Shown: positions 16,865 through 26,179, counted from the stretch's first letter. The stretch is 64,000 nt of DNA from Candidatus Poribacteria bacterium (GCA_012270865.1 JAAXHL010000003.1:304-64303); one strand, 5' to 3'. A program made the numbers and translations. Notes: generated from the letters alone by a model not told the origin.

Positions 16865-16890
16865 GCAAAGTGCACAGATTAACCTATAGT
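16863..16890 (+). promoter_or_regulatory. Probable hisI promoter
   Basis: TTGCAA (16863-16868), a 16-bp spacer and TATAGT (16885-16890) lie 54 bp upstream of the hisI start and begin exactly at the end of the preceding terminator's T-tract. Confidence 0.5.
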
Positions 16891-16943
16891 ATTGGCACTA
16901 AATCCCTAACCGACAATAGTTAACCGCAAGGAAAATTTAAAAA

Positions 16944-17324
16944 ATGAAAATTCTATCTGAACTCAAATACGACAGTGACGGCTTGGTCGTCGCAGTAATT
17001 CAGGATCGCAACAACAACGAAATCTTGATGGTAGGCTATATGAATGCTGAAGCAATCAAACAAACCCTATCAACCGGACGTGTCTGCTTCTGGAGCCGTT
17101 CCCGCCAAAAACTCTGGATTAAGGGGGAGACTTCAGGGCATACACAGACAGTTGAATCCGTCGCAGTCGATTGTGATGGCGATGCCCTACTCATAAAAGT
17201 CGAACAGAAGGTCGCAGCGTGCCATGTCGGCTATCGCTCCTGCTTCTTCCGGGAAGTCTCCCCCGACGGAGAGTCTACAGATATAGTAGGCGAAAAGATT
17301 TTCGACACGGATGCCGTTTATTAG
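16944..17324 (+). CDS. hisI: Phosphoribosyl-AMP cyclohydrolase
   Basis: This 126-residue enzyme opens the adenine ring of phosphoribosyl-AMP in the third step of histidine synthesis, in the cytoplasm. The length is normal for a stand-alone HisI without a HisE fusion. The signature MVGYMNAEAI is near residue 30, FWSRSRQKLWIKGETSG near 49-65, and the metal-binding segments VDCDGDALL and ACHVGYRSCFF carry the Asp/Cys ligands. The start has AAGGAAAATTT upstream as part of the CCGCAAGGAAAA leader motif shared with trpE, trpG and fusA. No other his gene lies nearby, so the pathway is dispersed. Confidence 0.95.
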   Translation: MKILSELKYDSDGLVVAVIQDRNNNEILMVGYMNAEAIKQTLSTGRVCFWSRSRQKLWIKGETSGHTQTVESVAVDCDGDALLIKVEQKVAACHVGYRSCFFREVSPDGESTDIVGEKIFDTDAVY

Positions 17325-17429
17325 ACTCCGATATTTCGTCGGTTTTTGTATCCTTGCATCCGTTCGAGAACTCCAGACGCACCTGACCGAACCGCAGAGT
17401 ATGTCCGTCTAAAAAATTAAAAAAACGAT

Positions 17430-17527
17430 AGCCTGCATTCTCACTGCGAAGCAGGCGCAGGCGGATGTACGGACAAGCACTTGAAACCCAGACGCACCTG
17501 ACCGAACCGCAAGGAAAAATTAAAAAT
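17430..17527 (+). promoter_or_regulatory. Shared leader element upstream of trpE
   Basis: The ~100 bp before trpE end in GAACCGCAAGGAAAAATT and run straight into the start codon. The same tail precedes hisI (16926-16943), trpG (19417-19439) and fusA (three tandem copies, 47320-47670). A partial copy of the upstream half (CCAGACGCACCTGACCGAAC) also occurs at 17373-17392. It contains the ribosome-binding site, so it acts at least in translation initiation. Confidence 0.6.
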
Positions 17528-19030
17528 ATGTATTATCCGACGTTGGAAGAATTTCACGAGAAATCAAAATCAGGAAACACCGTCCCGGTATACCGTCCCA
17601 TCTTGGCGGATATGGAGACCCCGGTGTCCGCCTTCTACAAATTGATGCCCGACAATTACGCGTTTCTGTTGGAGAGTGTTGAGGGCGGCGAAAACGTTGC
17701 CCGCTACTCCTTCTTAGGAAGCCAACCCTCAGTGCTTTTCCACAGTAAAGGGCATCAAGTTACCATTCAGTATTTAACAACAGGCGAAACAGTCTCACAG
17801 ACGTGCGAAGACCCGCTGCGCGCCCTTGAAGAAGTATTGCAAAATTACCAGCCCGTTGAAGTCGAAGATTTACCGCAATTCCACGGCGGCGCAGTCGGTT
17901 ACATGAGTTACGACATGGTGCGCTTCGTCGAAGAATTGCCCGACAATACGGAAGACGATTTGCAACTGCCAGACTGCTTCTTCATGATTGCCGAGACGAT
18001 TCTGATATTCGATCATGTGAACCATCAGATTAAAGTTGTCGCAAACGCACATATTGATGGAGACGTAGACACCGCTTATACCGATGCCGTTGCGAAAATT
18101 GAAGCATTGGTTGAGAAACTCACGACTGCCTCTGAAGTGCATCTGAGAAGCAACAGCGAGAATCACACAGAGGGTCATGGTAGCGCAGCGTTGGAACCGC
18201 AGTCGAATGTCACAAAACCCGCTTACCAAGACGCAGTCTGGCAAGCCAAAGAATACATAGCCGCAGGCGACATTATCCAGGTCGTACTTTCGCAGCGGTT
18301 CAGTTGTCCGGTATCCGTAGACCCATTTGATGTGTATCGAGCATTGCGGGTCATCAATCCATCGCCATACATGTATTACCTAAAGTTCGATGATTTTGAC
18401 ATCGTAGGAGCATCACCGGAGATGATGGTCAGAGTCGAAGACGGCATCGTCCAGACCGTTCCGATTGCAGGCACACGCCCGCGTGGCACAACGCCAGAAG
18501 AAGATAAAGAACTGGAACGGATACTCCTCGCGGACCCAAAGGAACGCGCCGAGCACGTTATGCTTGTGGATTTGGGACGGAACGACCTCGGACGCGTCTG
18601 CAAATATAACACTGTTGAAGTCACCGAGCTCATGATTGTCGAACGCTTCTCACATGTAATGCACATCGTCTCTTATGTCGTCGGACAATTGCGCGAAAAT
18701 TTTACAGCTTTTGATGTCCTCCGGTCGTGCCTCCCCGCCGGCACACTCTCCGGCGCGCCGAAGGTACGCGCAATGGAAATCATCGACGAGTTTGAATCCA
18801 CACGGCGCGGTACGTATGGCGGTGCCGTCGGTTATTTCAGTTTTTCCGGCAGCGCTGACACAGCCATCACCATCCGAACAGCAGTTATCAAAGATGGCAC
18901 CGCTTATGTACAAGCAGGGGGCGGTATCGTCGCGGATTCCGTACCCGAAACCGAGTACTATGAAACCGTAAGTAAAGCAAAAGCGATGCTCAGTGCCATC
19001 GCATTAGCAGAACAAGGGTTCTTATTGTAA
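17528..19030 (+). CDS. trpE: Anthranilate synthase component I
   Basis: This 500-residue subunit converts chorismate to anthranilate using ammonia from TrpG, the first committed step of tryptophan synthesis. The feedback-binding LLES motif is present (FLLESVEGGENVARYSFLG, residues ~38-56). The chorismate-binding domain has IVGASPEMMVR, TVPIAGTRPRG near 320, LVDLGRNDLGRV near 365, CLPAGTLSGAPKVRAME near 410 and GGAVGYFSFSG. The start at 17528 is chosen from the AAGGA site 10 bases upstream; an in-frame ATG at 17465 would translate the leader. trpG follows after 0.4 kb that contains a MITE, so the pair is probably not tightly co-transcribed. PabB activity is less likely because of the LLES motif. 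Confidence 0.93.
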   Translation: MYYPTLEEFHEKSKSGNTVPVYRPILADMETPVSAFYKLMPDNYAFLLESVEGGENVARYSFLGSQPSVLFHSKGHQVTIQYLTTGETVSQTCEDPLRALEEVLQNYQPVEVEDLPQFHGGAVGYMSYDMVRFVEELPDNTEDDLQLPDCFFMIAETILIFDHVNHQIKVVANAHIDGDVDTAYTDAVAKIEALVEKLTTASEVHLRSNSENHTEGHGSAALEPQSNVTKPAYQDAVWQAKEYIAAGDIIQVVLSQRFSCPVSVDPFDVYRALRVINPSPYMYYLKFDDFDIVGASPEMMVRVEDGIVQTVPIAGTRPRGTTPEEDKELERILLADPKERAEHVMLVDLGRNDLGRVCKYNTVEVTELMIVERFSHVMHIVSYVVGQLRENFTAFDVLRSCLPAGTLSGAPKVRAMEIIDEFESTRRGTYGGAVGYFSFSGSADTAITIRTAVIKDGTAYVQAGGGIVADSVPETEYYETVSKAKAMLSAIALAEQGFLL

Positions 19031-19125
19031 TGGCTATCAGCCATCGGTTTCCGTCAACTCATAATCAAAACCTCTTGTTACTGACGGCTGATGGCTAATG
19101 GCTGAATGCTGAATGCTAACAAAAA

Positions 19126-19294
19126 CGTGAGTTTGATAAATACTTGAGGCGGACACATTTGCTCTTAAAGTCCCCCTGATAAGGGGGATTTAGGGGGTTG
19201 TATTCCTAAAATCGCAGCTTTTTCAGGGAATATATTGTTTTTTGCTCAATTTGCGTCCACCTCGGAAACCTCTAATATTTTTTTCAAACTCGCG
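19126..19294. mobile_element. MITE-like element, family A copy 2
   Basis: This copy lies between trpE and trpG. Terminal sequences CGTGAGTTTGATAAAT and TTTTTCAAACTCGCG match copy 1, and the flanks CTAACAAAAA / TTAACAAAAG agree at eight of ten positions. It likely separated an older trpE-trpG unit. Confidence 0.75.
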
Positions 19295-19439
19295 TTAACA
19301 AAAGGTTAAATATGGTCCCCAAAGATAGGCAGCCCGCAACGAAGTGGAGGGGTTTTTGCTGGGGTGTTTCTTCAGATCTATGGAAAGGTGCCTCAATATC
19401 CAAACCCACTTCAACGAACCGCAAGGAAAATTTAAAAAT

Positions 19440-20003
19440 ATGGTACTAATGATTGACAACTACGACTCTTTCACTTATAATCTCGTACAGTACTTAGGTG
19501 AACTCGGTGCCGAACTCGAGGTCCATCGGAGCCGGAAAATAGGGTTGGACGCATTAGACACACTGCAACCAGAACGGATTGTCATCTCACCCGGTCCCTG
19601 CACCCCGAAAGAAGCAGGCATATCCAACGATGTCATACAACACTTCGCCGGAAAAGTACCGATCTTAGGCGTCTGCCTCGGACATCAATGTATCGGTGAT
19701 GTATTCGGCGGCGATGTCGTCCGCGCGGATCGGTTGATGCACGGCAAAACCTCTATGGTATACCACAACGGTGCTGAACTTTTCGAGGGGTTAGACAACC
19801 CCTTTGAAGCGACGCGCTACCATTCACTCATCGTGAAAAAGGAGACACTCCCAGACTGCTTTGAGATCACCGCTTGGACAGACCAAGACGAGATCATGGG
19901 ACTTCGGCATAAAACCTTACCCATCTGGGGCGTACAATTCCACCCAGAGTCCATCTTAACAGCCGCAGGAAAAGACTTACTCGCAAACTTCTTAGCACTC
20001 TAA
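19440..20003 (+). CDS. trpG: Anthranilate synthase component II (glutamine amidotransferase)
   Basis: This 187-residue class I amidotransferase hydrolyses glutamine and channels ammonia to TrpE. The oxyanion-site segment [12 protein letters not shown] is near residue 51, the nucleophile cysteine in [11 protein letters not shown] near 79, and the catalytic HPES in [11 protein letters not shown] near 167. The start at 19440 follows CCGCAAGGAAAATTT; an upstream in-frame ATG at 19344 would translate the leader and is rejected. It could equally serve PabB in folate synthesis, as many TrpG/PabA proteins do; folK lies elsewhere in the window. Confidence 0.93.
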   Translation: MVLMIDNYDSFTYNLVQYLGELGAELEVHRSRKIGLDALDTLQPERIVISPGPCTPKEAGISNDVIQHFAGKVPILGVCLGHQCIGDVFGGDVVRADRLMHGKTSMVYHNGAELFEGLDNPFEATRYHSLIVKKETLPDCFEITAWTDQDEIMGLRHKTLPIWGVQFHPESILTAAGKDLLANFLAL

Positions 20004-20040
20004 ATTACAATAGTTCGGACAATCTTCTGTATCATAGACT

Positions 20041-20275
20041 GTATCATAGGCTTTTAGCCTGTGCATCTTACGTAGCATAGGCTGTTAGCCTGTGCATCTT
20101 ACGTAGCATAGGAGACTGTCGGTTTCCTGTGCATCTTACGTAGCATAGGAGACCGTTAGTTTCCTGTGCATCTTACGTAGCATAGGAGACTGTCGGTTTC
20201 CTGTGCATCTTACGTAGCATAGGCTGTTAGCCTGTGCATCTTACGTAGCATAGGCTGTTAGCCTGTGCATCTTAC
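20041..20275. repeat. Tandem hairpin array 2 (seven units)
   Basis: Seven units of 31 or 37 bp share the frame GTAGCATAGG, a variable stem-loop, then TGTGCATCTTAC. The stem is either AGGCTGTTAGCCT or AGGAGACTGTCGGTTTCCT. Both arms change together, so pairing is kept. The array fills the gap between trpG and the first PP-loop gene. Confidence 0.85.
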
Positions 20276-20320
20276 GAATGCTCCAAACGACACCATAAAC
20301 CAACAAAAAGGCATAACAAA

Positions 20321-21082
20321 ATGACAAAACAGACAAACGAAACCGTACCCGTCTTAGTGTCTTGGTCCTCAGGCAAAGATTCAGCATGGGCACTCCACAC
20401 GCTCCGCCAACAACCCGAACGTTACGATGTCCGTGGTATCTTCACGACCGTCACAAAAACATTCGACCGCGTCTCTATCCACTCGACACCGGCGTGGGTG
20501 CTGAAACAGCAAGCCGAGAAACTCGGTGTCCCGTTATACGAGATACCGATCCCGTATCCCTGCTCTAACGCAATCTACGAAGAAGCAATGCGAAAGTTCC
20601 TCGCCGAAGTAGAAGCGTTGCCAGAGCATCTAACCGCAACACATTTCGCATTCGGAGACCTCTTCCTACAAGACATCCGTGAATACCGCGAAGACAAACT
20701 CAGAGGCACCGGTTTCACACCGATTTTCCCGGTATGGGGAGAGGACACAACACAACTCGCTGAAAAAATGATCGCTTCCGGTTTGCGTGCCATTATCACC
20801 GCACTCAACCCTACCAAAGTCCCTGCCGACTTTGCAGGACGATGGTTCGACGCAGACCTCATCGCGGACCTACCAGACGGCGTGGACCCGCTCGGCGAAA
20901 ACGGAGAGTTCCATACATGTGTCGTTGATGGACCGATGTTCAGTTCACCCGTCGCCGCGAAACCCGGAGAAGTCGTCCAACGGGACATCGTCTCTGCCAA
21001 AGACAAAGACGACAAAATCCACACACGCAGCAACACGTCACCCACTTATGTTTATGCTGACGTAGTACCACTGGACGCGTAA
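20321..21082 (+). CDS. PP-loop ATPase, diphthine-ammonia ligase-like (ATP_bind_4/DUF71)
   Basis: This 253-residue protein has the PP-loop SWSSGKDSAWALHTL at residues ~15-29, which binds ATP for adenylation. VKTFDRVSIHSTP and the acidic DIREYREDKL segment near 125 follow, and the conserved C-terminal ENGEFHTCVVDGP near 215 is typical of the ATP_bind_4 family. Archaeal and eukaryotic members amidate diphthine; bacteria lack diphthamide, so the bacterial substrate is unknown. A paralogue starts 13 bp downstream, so they form an operon. The start is the only good ATG after the hairpin array. Confidence 0.85.
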   Translation: MTKQTNETVPVLVSWSSGKDSAWALHTLRQQPERYDVRGIFTTVTKTFDRVSIHSTPAWVLKQQAEKLGVPLYEIPIPYPCSNAIYEEAMRKFLAEVEALPEHLTATHFAFGDLFLQDIREYREDKLRGTGFTPIFPVWGEDTTQLAEKMIASGLRAIITALNPTKVPADFAGRWFDADLIADLPDGVDPLGENGEFHTCVVDGPMFSSPVAAKPGEVVQRDIVSAKDKDDKIHTRSNTSPTYVYADVVPLDA

Positions 21083-21095
21083 TTTTAGCAATACC

Positions 21096-21737
21096 ATGAA
21101 AAAAGCAGCTGTCCTATGGACAGGCGGCAAAGATTCCGCACTCGCATTTCAAGTCTCCTTAAATGTTTACGAGATAAGGAGACTTGTCTGTTTTGTCCCC
21201 GCAGATGGCAGACAATTCTACGCACACCCGACACAACTCATGGAACGACAAGCACAGAAGATCGGGATACCCATTGAATTCGTGCCGATTTCCGAACCCT
21301 ATAAACCGAGTTACCGCCAACAAATTGAGGCGATTAGAGACACCGGCATCGAAGTACTAATTACAGGGGACATTTCCACCGTAGGCGGGATGCCGAATTG
21401 GATAGACGAAGTCGCTGAAGGATTAGTAGCGGTTCACAAACCGTTGTGGGAACTGGATCGGCACGCGCTATTGGACATGCTAACCGCCAACAAATTTAAA
21501 GTCGTCTGTTCCCTCGCTTACAAAAAACATTTCCAACAGACGATCGCCGGTAGGTATTTCGATGCCGAACTCATTTCAGAACTCAAGCAGCTCCCGATTG
21601 ATGCCTGCGGAGAGCAAGGCGAGTATCACACATGGGTATTAGATGCACCATTCTTCAAAGCACCCGTGCAGTTAAAAGGCACACGCATCGTTGAAGCAGA
21701 GGAGTATTGCTACCTCACCTACGAACAAGCAATTTAG
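21096..21737 (+). CDS. Second PP-loop ATPase of the ATP_bind_4/DUF71 family
   Basis: This 213-residue protein carries the PP-loop LWTGGKDSALAFQVSL near residues 7-22 and the family C-terminal signature CGEQGEYHTWVLDAPFFK near 178. It is shorter than its upstream neighbour and lacks the acidic insert. The two genes are 13 bp apart and same-strand, so a heteromeric or sequential function is plausible. The EGEYHT motif is conserved in both. Substrate unknown. Confidence 0.85.
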   Translation: MKKAAVLWTGGKDSALAFQVSLNVYEIRRLVCFVPADGRQFYAHPTQLMERQAQKIGIPIEFVPISEPYKPSYRQQIEAIRDTGIEVLITGDISTVGGMPNWIDEVAEGLVAVHKPLWELDRHALLDMLTANKFKVVCSLAYKKHFQQTIAGRYFDAELISELKQLPIDACGEQGEYHTWVLDAPFFKAPVQLKGTRIVEAEEYCYLTYEQAI

Positions 21738-21843
21738 CACCTTGATTCTAACCACTTTTGCCCTTGTGCAAGTTGACCGAAGATAGATTTTCCCGTCCGC
21801 TTCCTTGACTTATTCCTAATGTAAGATGTATACTAATTCCTAC

Positions 21844-22030
21844 CGTAGCCTATTCACTCTGCCGTAGAATAGGAGACTGTTGGCTTCCTGTTCACTCTGC
21901 CGTAGAATAGGCTTTTAGCCTGTTCTACCTTCCGTAGAATAGGAGACCGTTGGTTTCCTGTTCACTCTGCCGTAGAATAGGCTTTTAGCCTGTTCTACCT
22001 TCCGTAGAATAGGAGACTGTTGGTTTCCTG
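21844..22030. repeat. Tandem hairpin array 3, ending in a family B terminus
   Basis: About six units of 31-37 bp share CCGTAGAATAGG. The stem alternates between GGCTTTTAGCC and GGAGACTGTTGGTTTCC, again with both arms changed together. The right end runs into CTGCGTAAGTTCT, a near copy of the family B inverted repeat TGCGTAAGTCCT. It ends 80 bp before the sigma-WD40 gene. Confidence 0.8.
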
Positions 22031-22113
22031 TCTGCGTAAGTTCTATTTGTGCAGAATTATGCACCCGTTTCATCGTTTCGTCGTGTCACTATAGGTAAAA
22101 TCGGAGGTGACCC

Positions 22114-25035
22114 ATGAAAAACAGCGATACCCAGTTAATCCATCGTGTTCTCAACGGCGATGACACCGCTTTTTCCGAACTCGTCAAAAAATATCAAAAA
22201 CAGGTACACGCACTTGCGTGGCGAAAAATCGGAGATTTTCATATCGCCGAAGAAATTACACAGGATACATTCCTGAAAGCCTATCAGAAACTCCGCACGC
22301 TGAAGAAGCCGCAGCGTTTTGCAAGTTGGCTCTATGTAATCGCGGCAAACCGCTGCAACACATGGCTGCATAAAAAGCAGCGGCGGACGCAGTTGTTCAA
22401 AAACAAGGGCGGCGTACGCCCCGAAAAACCGTCGTACTCCGAATATATCGTTGAAGAAAACGAGCGCATATCCGTCCAAGCACAACGCGAGGTCGTCAAA
22501 AAACTACTCGCGAAACTTGAGGAGAGCGAACGCACCGTAATGACCCTACACTACTTCGCAGAGATGTCATGCACGGAGATCGGCGAGTTCTTAGGCGTAT
22601 CGGCAAATACAATTAAGAGCCGCCTCCGCCGTGCCCAACAACGTTTAAAAAGGGAAGAACCCGTCATAAGAGAGGCTTTAGAGCATTTCCAAATCTCACC
22701 GAACCTCACGGAGAACGTCATGCGCGAAATTTCGCGTATTAAACCTGCTGCGCCCTCCAGCGGTAAACCGTTAGTGCCGTGGGCAGTCGCTGCCTCCACA
22801 CTAACAGTTATACTGCTCATGTTCGGTTTCGGAAATCACCAATACCTGACGCGTTTCCAGCAGCCCTACAGTTTCGATGCCACCACAGAAATGACGGTTG
22901 AGATTATTGACGCACCTATAGTCGCCAACCTCGAATCCAAACCGGATGTGCGAAAGCAGATAGGAAGTGTCAACGCGCTTAATAAGCGGAATCACCCACA
23001 ACAACCGAACGATGCACCTACAGCAATCGCAGCGGCACAAGGAGACGGAATCGTGACAGATTATACACAATGGCAATTGCCTGAAAAGGCGAAAAAGCGT
23101 TTAGGAAAAGGTTGGATTAATGCGATTCAGTTTTCACCCGATGGCACGCAACTCGCTGTTGGTAGTGGTATAGGGGTGTGGTTGTACGATGTAAGCACCG
23201 GTAAGGAGACATCGCTATTCCCGGGAATATGCAGAGCCTTAGCATTTTCACCCGATAGTCGTTTCCTTGTCAATGGTGGAGATGACACCACTACACTGTG
23301 GGAGATAGCGACAGGTCGAAAAGTTACGCCACACGATTCGCTGCCTGCTGCATCCGTGTTGTGGTTCTCTAAAGACAATAAGACACTTGTCGCTCTGAAT
23401 GAATCAGAAGACACTATCTGTTGGATAGATATAGATACCGGAAAGCGTACTGTTAAGAAAATTGAAAATCGATTGGATTCACATCCCCGGGCAGTCTACG
23501 CGCTTACACACGACAAAGTGGCAATAGCAGAAAATAGTGGAATACTTCAGTTGTGGAACGCAAAGGCTGGTAAAAAGATGGCTACACTCACAGGACCAGC
23601 AGAAAAACTTCAAGCTGAGGGTGTTAAAGGAATAGAATTTAACCGTATTATATCCTTGGCATTTTCACCAGATGGCACGCGCCTCGCCTGTGGAAAAAAA
23701 GATAGAACCGTACGTTTATGGGATACGACAAGCAACAATGAACCTATCCTCCTCCAAAAACAATCGCTAAGTGGAGCACTGTTGAACTCTACTCAGGAGC
23801 TCGTTGATGGTCCAAACGTCCTGTTATTCTCTCCAGATGGAAAAACCCTCGCCTGTGGAGAAGGTCAGAATGTGAAATTATGGGATATTACCACCGGTGA
23901 ATTAATCACAACCTTTAGAGGACATATCGGTCTTGTTCACTATTTAGCGTTTTCACCAGATGGCAGCATACTCGCGAGTGCAAGTAAAGACGGGACAGTC
24001 CTGTATTGGAACATCAATACAGAAGATCAGTTACCGCCAAACATTACAGAACACACCAATCCAGTGGAAACATTAAGTTTCATGAAGGGTAGTAATTCCA
24101 CGCTCGCAAGTGTTGCTTATAGCGGAATCATCACATTATGGGATTTGGAGACATCACAAAGAACCACACATCGGACGAAAACTGATTTTGAGAACACGAG
24201 GTACGGGTTAGAAACCATCCCATTAGCGTTTTCACCAGATGGGACAAAACTTGCCAGCAAGGGTATACTCAACACCCCGAATGCACCTCTCGGAACGACT
24301 TCACAAATTCGTTTGATTGATGTCACCACCGGACGTGAGTTGAGCAGTCTAAAGTACAATAATGAAAACGTGCCGCCAAATCTAACTTTTTCTCCAGATG
24401 GCAAAACGGTAGTGTTCGGTCCTTACAGGGGTACCTACGGCAAAATCCGCTTGTGGAATACAGAAACAGATAAAACGCTTGACATTCGTTTCTCAGATAA
24501 AGAGGTATGGGTCAGTGCTGCCGCCTTCTCTCCGGACGGCAATAAACTTGTAGCAAGAACCAGCGACGGAAAAGTTCAGATGTGGGACCCTAAAACGGGG
24601 GTTCACTTAACATCCTTCTTTGATAAGAATCCGCCGAAATCCGGACCCTTTATGAATTTGAAATTCTCTTCAGATGGTTCCTTACTCGCTGTTATGTATA
24701 TGAGACAGATTCATCTGTTGGGGAGTCCGAAAACACCTCATTTTAAGGTCGTTTCCTCTGAACCTGATCGGTTTTGGAATGAATTGGTGTTTTCACCAGA
24801 TAATACCATGCTTATCCTCGGTTTGAGTGGTAATAGGATTCAACTACGAGATGTAACCACCGGTAAGGTTCTCAACACACTTGACGGACACACCGGCTCG
24901 CCGACTGTGTTCTCATTTTCACCTGATGGTAAAACACTCGTTAGTGCAGGCAATGATGGCACAATCCTTATCTGGGATTGGGAAGAAATCCTTGAAGGTA
25001 TAAACGGAACCCAAGTTGCTACCAACGGATTTTGA
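22114..25035 (+). CDS. ECF sigma factor fused to a membrane helix and WD40 propeller
   Basis: This 973-residue protein combines three parts. Residues ~5-185 form an ECF sigma factor: region 2 with WRKIGDFHIAEEITQDTFLKA, given here as HIAEEITQDTF, and region 4 with LHYFAEMSCTEIGEFLGVS and TIKSRLRRAQQRLK. Residues ~225-245 are one hydrophobic segment (VPWAVAASTLTVILLMFGFG), likely membrane-spanning. From ~325 onward there are about a dozen WD40-type repeats with the motif AFSPDGTRLA and RLWD. The start has a strong GGAGGTG seven bases upstream. Such fusions occur in Planctomycetes and Poribacteria; the propeller probably senses a signal outside the membrane or binds a regulator. No separate anti-sigma gene is adjacent, consistent with built-in control. 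Confidence 0.88.
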   Translation: MKNSDTQLIHRVLNGDDTAFSELVKKYQKQVHALAWRKIGDFHIAEEITQDTFLKAYQKLRTLKKPQRFASWLYVIAANRCNTWLHKKQRRTQLFKNKGGVRPEKPSYSEYIVEENERISVQAQREVVKKLLAKLEESERTVMTLHYFAEMSCTEIGEFLGVSANTIKSRLRRAQQRLKREEPVIREALEHFQISPNLTENVMREISRIKPAAPSSGKPLVPWAVAASTLTVILLMFGFGNHQYLTRFQQPYSFDATTEMTVEIIDAPIVANLESKPDVRKQIGSVNALNKRNHPQQPNDAPTAIAAAQGDGIVTDYTQWQLPEKAKKRLGKGWINAIQFSPDGTQLAVGSGIGVWLYDVSTGKETSLFPGICRALAFSPDSRFLVNGGDDTTTLWEIATGRKVTPHDSLPAASVLWFSKDNKTLVALNESEDTICWIDIDTGKRTVKKIENRLDSHPRAVYALTHDKVAIAENSGILQLWNAKAGKKMATLTGPAEKLQAEGVKGIEFNRIISLAFSPDGTRLACGKKDRTVRLWDTTSNNEPILLQKQSLSGALLNSTQELVDGPNVLLFSPDGKTLACGEGQNVKLWDITTGELITTFRGHIGLVHYLAFSPDGSILASASKDGTVLYWNINTEDQLPPNITEHTNPVETLSFMKGSNSTLASVAYSGIITLWDLETSQRTTHRTKTDFENTRYGLETIPLAFSPDGTKLASKGILNTPNAPLGTTSQIRLIDVTTGRELSSLKYNNENVPPNLTFSPDGKTVVFGPYRGTYGKIRLWNTETDKTLDIRFSDKEVWVSAAAFSPDGNKLVARTSDGKVQMWDPKTGVHLTSFFDKNPPKSGPFMNLKFSSDGSLLAVMYMRQIHLLGSPKTPHFKVVSSEPDRFWNELVFSPDNTMLILGLSGNRIQLRDVTTGKVLNTLDGHTGSPTVFSFSPDGKTLVSAGNDGTILIWDWEEILEGINGTQVATNGF

Positions 25036-25134
25036 GTATTATAACGGTTCTTCGGACACTTTAGAGTTATAAGTGGTAGGTTATAAGTGGTAGGTTAAGA
25101 GGTTTATTATACCAGTATACAATCTCTTAACTTT

Positions 25135-25254
25135 AGGACTTACGCATACTGCTCTTTTGTAGCACAAACTTCCCAGTTTGTGGCAGGATACCGCTGTTTT
25201 TTCCGAAAATTCTCATCTAACAGAACGGGCCGAAGTCAAAATTGCGTAAGTCCT
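25135..25254. mobile_element. Family B MITE-like element, copy 1 (nested in a palindrome)
   Basis: This 120-bp element has perfect 12-bp terminal inverted repeats AGGACTTACGCA / TGCGTAAGTCCT and the internal hairpin CACAAACTTCCCAGTTTGTG. It sits inside an outer inverted repeat (AAGTGGTAGGTTATAAGTGG at ~25070-25090, inverse at ~25257-25275). Full copies recur at 43470-43588 and 57456-57574. Confidence 0.8.
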
Positions 25255-25314
25255 GAACTTATAACTTACCACTTCTTCACCCCGTAGGGGTGGTAGGTCT
25301 ATAGAAGAGACATA

Positions 25315-26145
25315 TCAACGCTCTGATTTCAGCCACTTCTGAACGCGGGCAAGTTTGTCTGGTGGGATATGTGAAGTGTTCGCATCTGTCGGAAATGTAC
25401 CATTCGCCACCTCTTCGCGATACCGACAAATCGCCTCAAAGGTTAGTTGATTGTAATCCTGATAACGTTTGGCATGTTTGAAAGGCGGACCGATACCTAA
25501 TATATCGTTGATAACAAGCACCTGTCCATCGCAATATCGACCTGCACCGATACCGATAGTCGGAATATCAACCGTCTCCGTAATGATTTGACTGACCTCT
25601 TCAGTGATTTTCTCAAGCACGATAAGTTTCGCGCCAGCGTCTGCAAGTGCTGATGCTGCCTCAATGAGTCGTTTCGCTTTAGCAAAAGTCTTTCCGTGCG
25701 TCGCTGCTTTGCTACCGTGGATTTGTGGGTTATGTCCAATATGCGCGCAAGTCTCTATACCTCGTTCAGCCAACGCCGTAACAATCGGAACCTTCTCGAT
25801 ACCACCTTCCAATTTAACACCATCTGCACCATCAGCCAAGAAAAGTTTCGCATTCGCAACAGCATGCTTGACATCGCGATCGGCAGCGTAAGGCATATCA
25901 ACGAGAAGATAGGCATCCGACACACCGCGGCGCACCGCTTTGAGGTGATGCCGCATATCCGCCATCGTCACCTCCGTCTCATTTTTATAACCGAGAATGT
26001 TCGTACCGACGCTATCCCCGACAAAAACGATGTCAATCCCCGCCTCGTCTTGTAGGCAAGCCGTAGGGTAATCGTAACAGGTCAGCACAGTAATCGGTCG
26101 TCCTTCCTGTTTCTTGGTGTGCAGATAAGCGATGTCTTTTTTCAT
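25315..26145 (-). CDS. panB: 3-methyl-2-oxobutanoate hydroxymethyltransferase
   Basis: This 276-residue TIM-barrel enzyme transfers a hydroxymethyl group from methylene-tetrahydrofolate to ketoisovalerate, the first step of pantothenate synthesis. The start KKDIAYLHTKK and TCYDYPTACLQDEAGIDIVF are typical, with the metal-binding FVGDSVGTNILGY near residue 41 and the VKLEGG motif near 111. The catalytic Glu lies in the IVLEKITEEV segment and the GIGAGRYCDGQVLVINDILG near 200 is the family signature. Length is normal. The upstream ribosome-binding site is weak. No panC or panD neighbour is in the window. Confidence 0.96.
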   Translation of the reverse strand: MKKDIAYLHTKKQEGRPITVLTCYDYPTACLQDEAGIDIVFVGDSVGTNILGYKNETEVTMADMRHHLKAVRRGVSDAYLLVDMPYAADRDVKHAVANAKLFLADGADGVKLEGGIEKVPIVTALAERGIETCAHIGHNPQIHGSKAATHGKTFAKAKRLIEAASALADAGAKLIVLEKITEEVSQIITETVDIPTIGIGAGRYCDGQVLVINDILGIGPPFKHAKRYQDYNQLTFEAICRYREEVANGTFPTDANTSHIPPDKLARVQKWLKSER

Positions 26146-26179
26146 TTTCTAATCCAAGAACTTGCAGGCGGGGTTTGAT

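Noticed and set aside
20041..20275. CRISPR array
   Set aside because: Units are directly adjacent, 31-37 bp, with palindromic variable parts and no unique spacers; no cas genes are nearby. They are hairpin tandem repeats.
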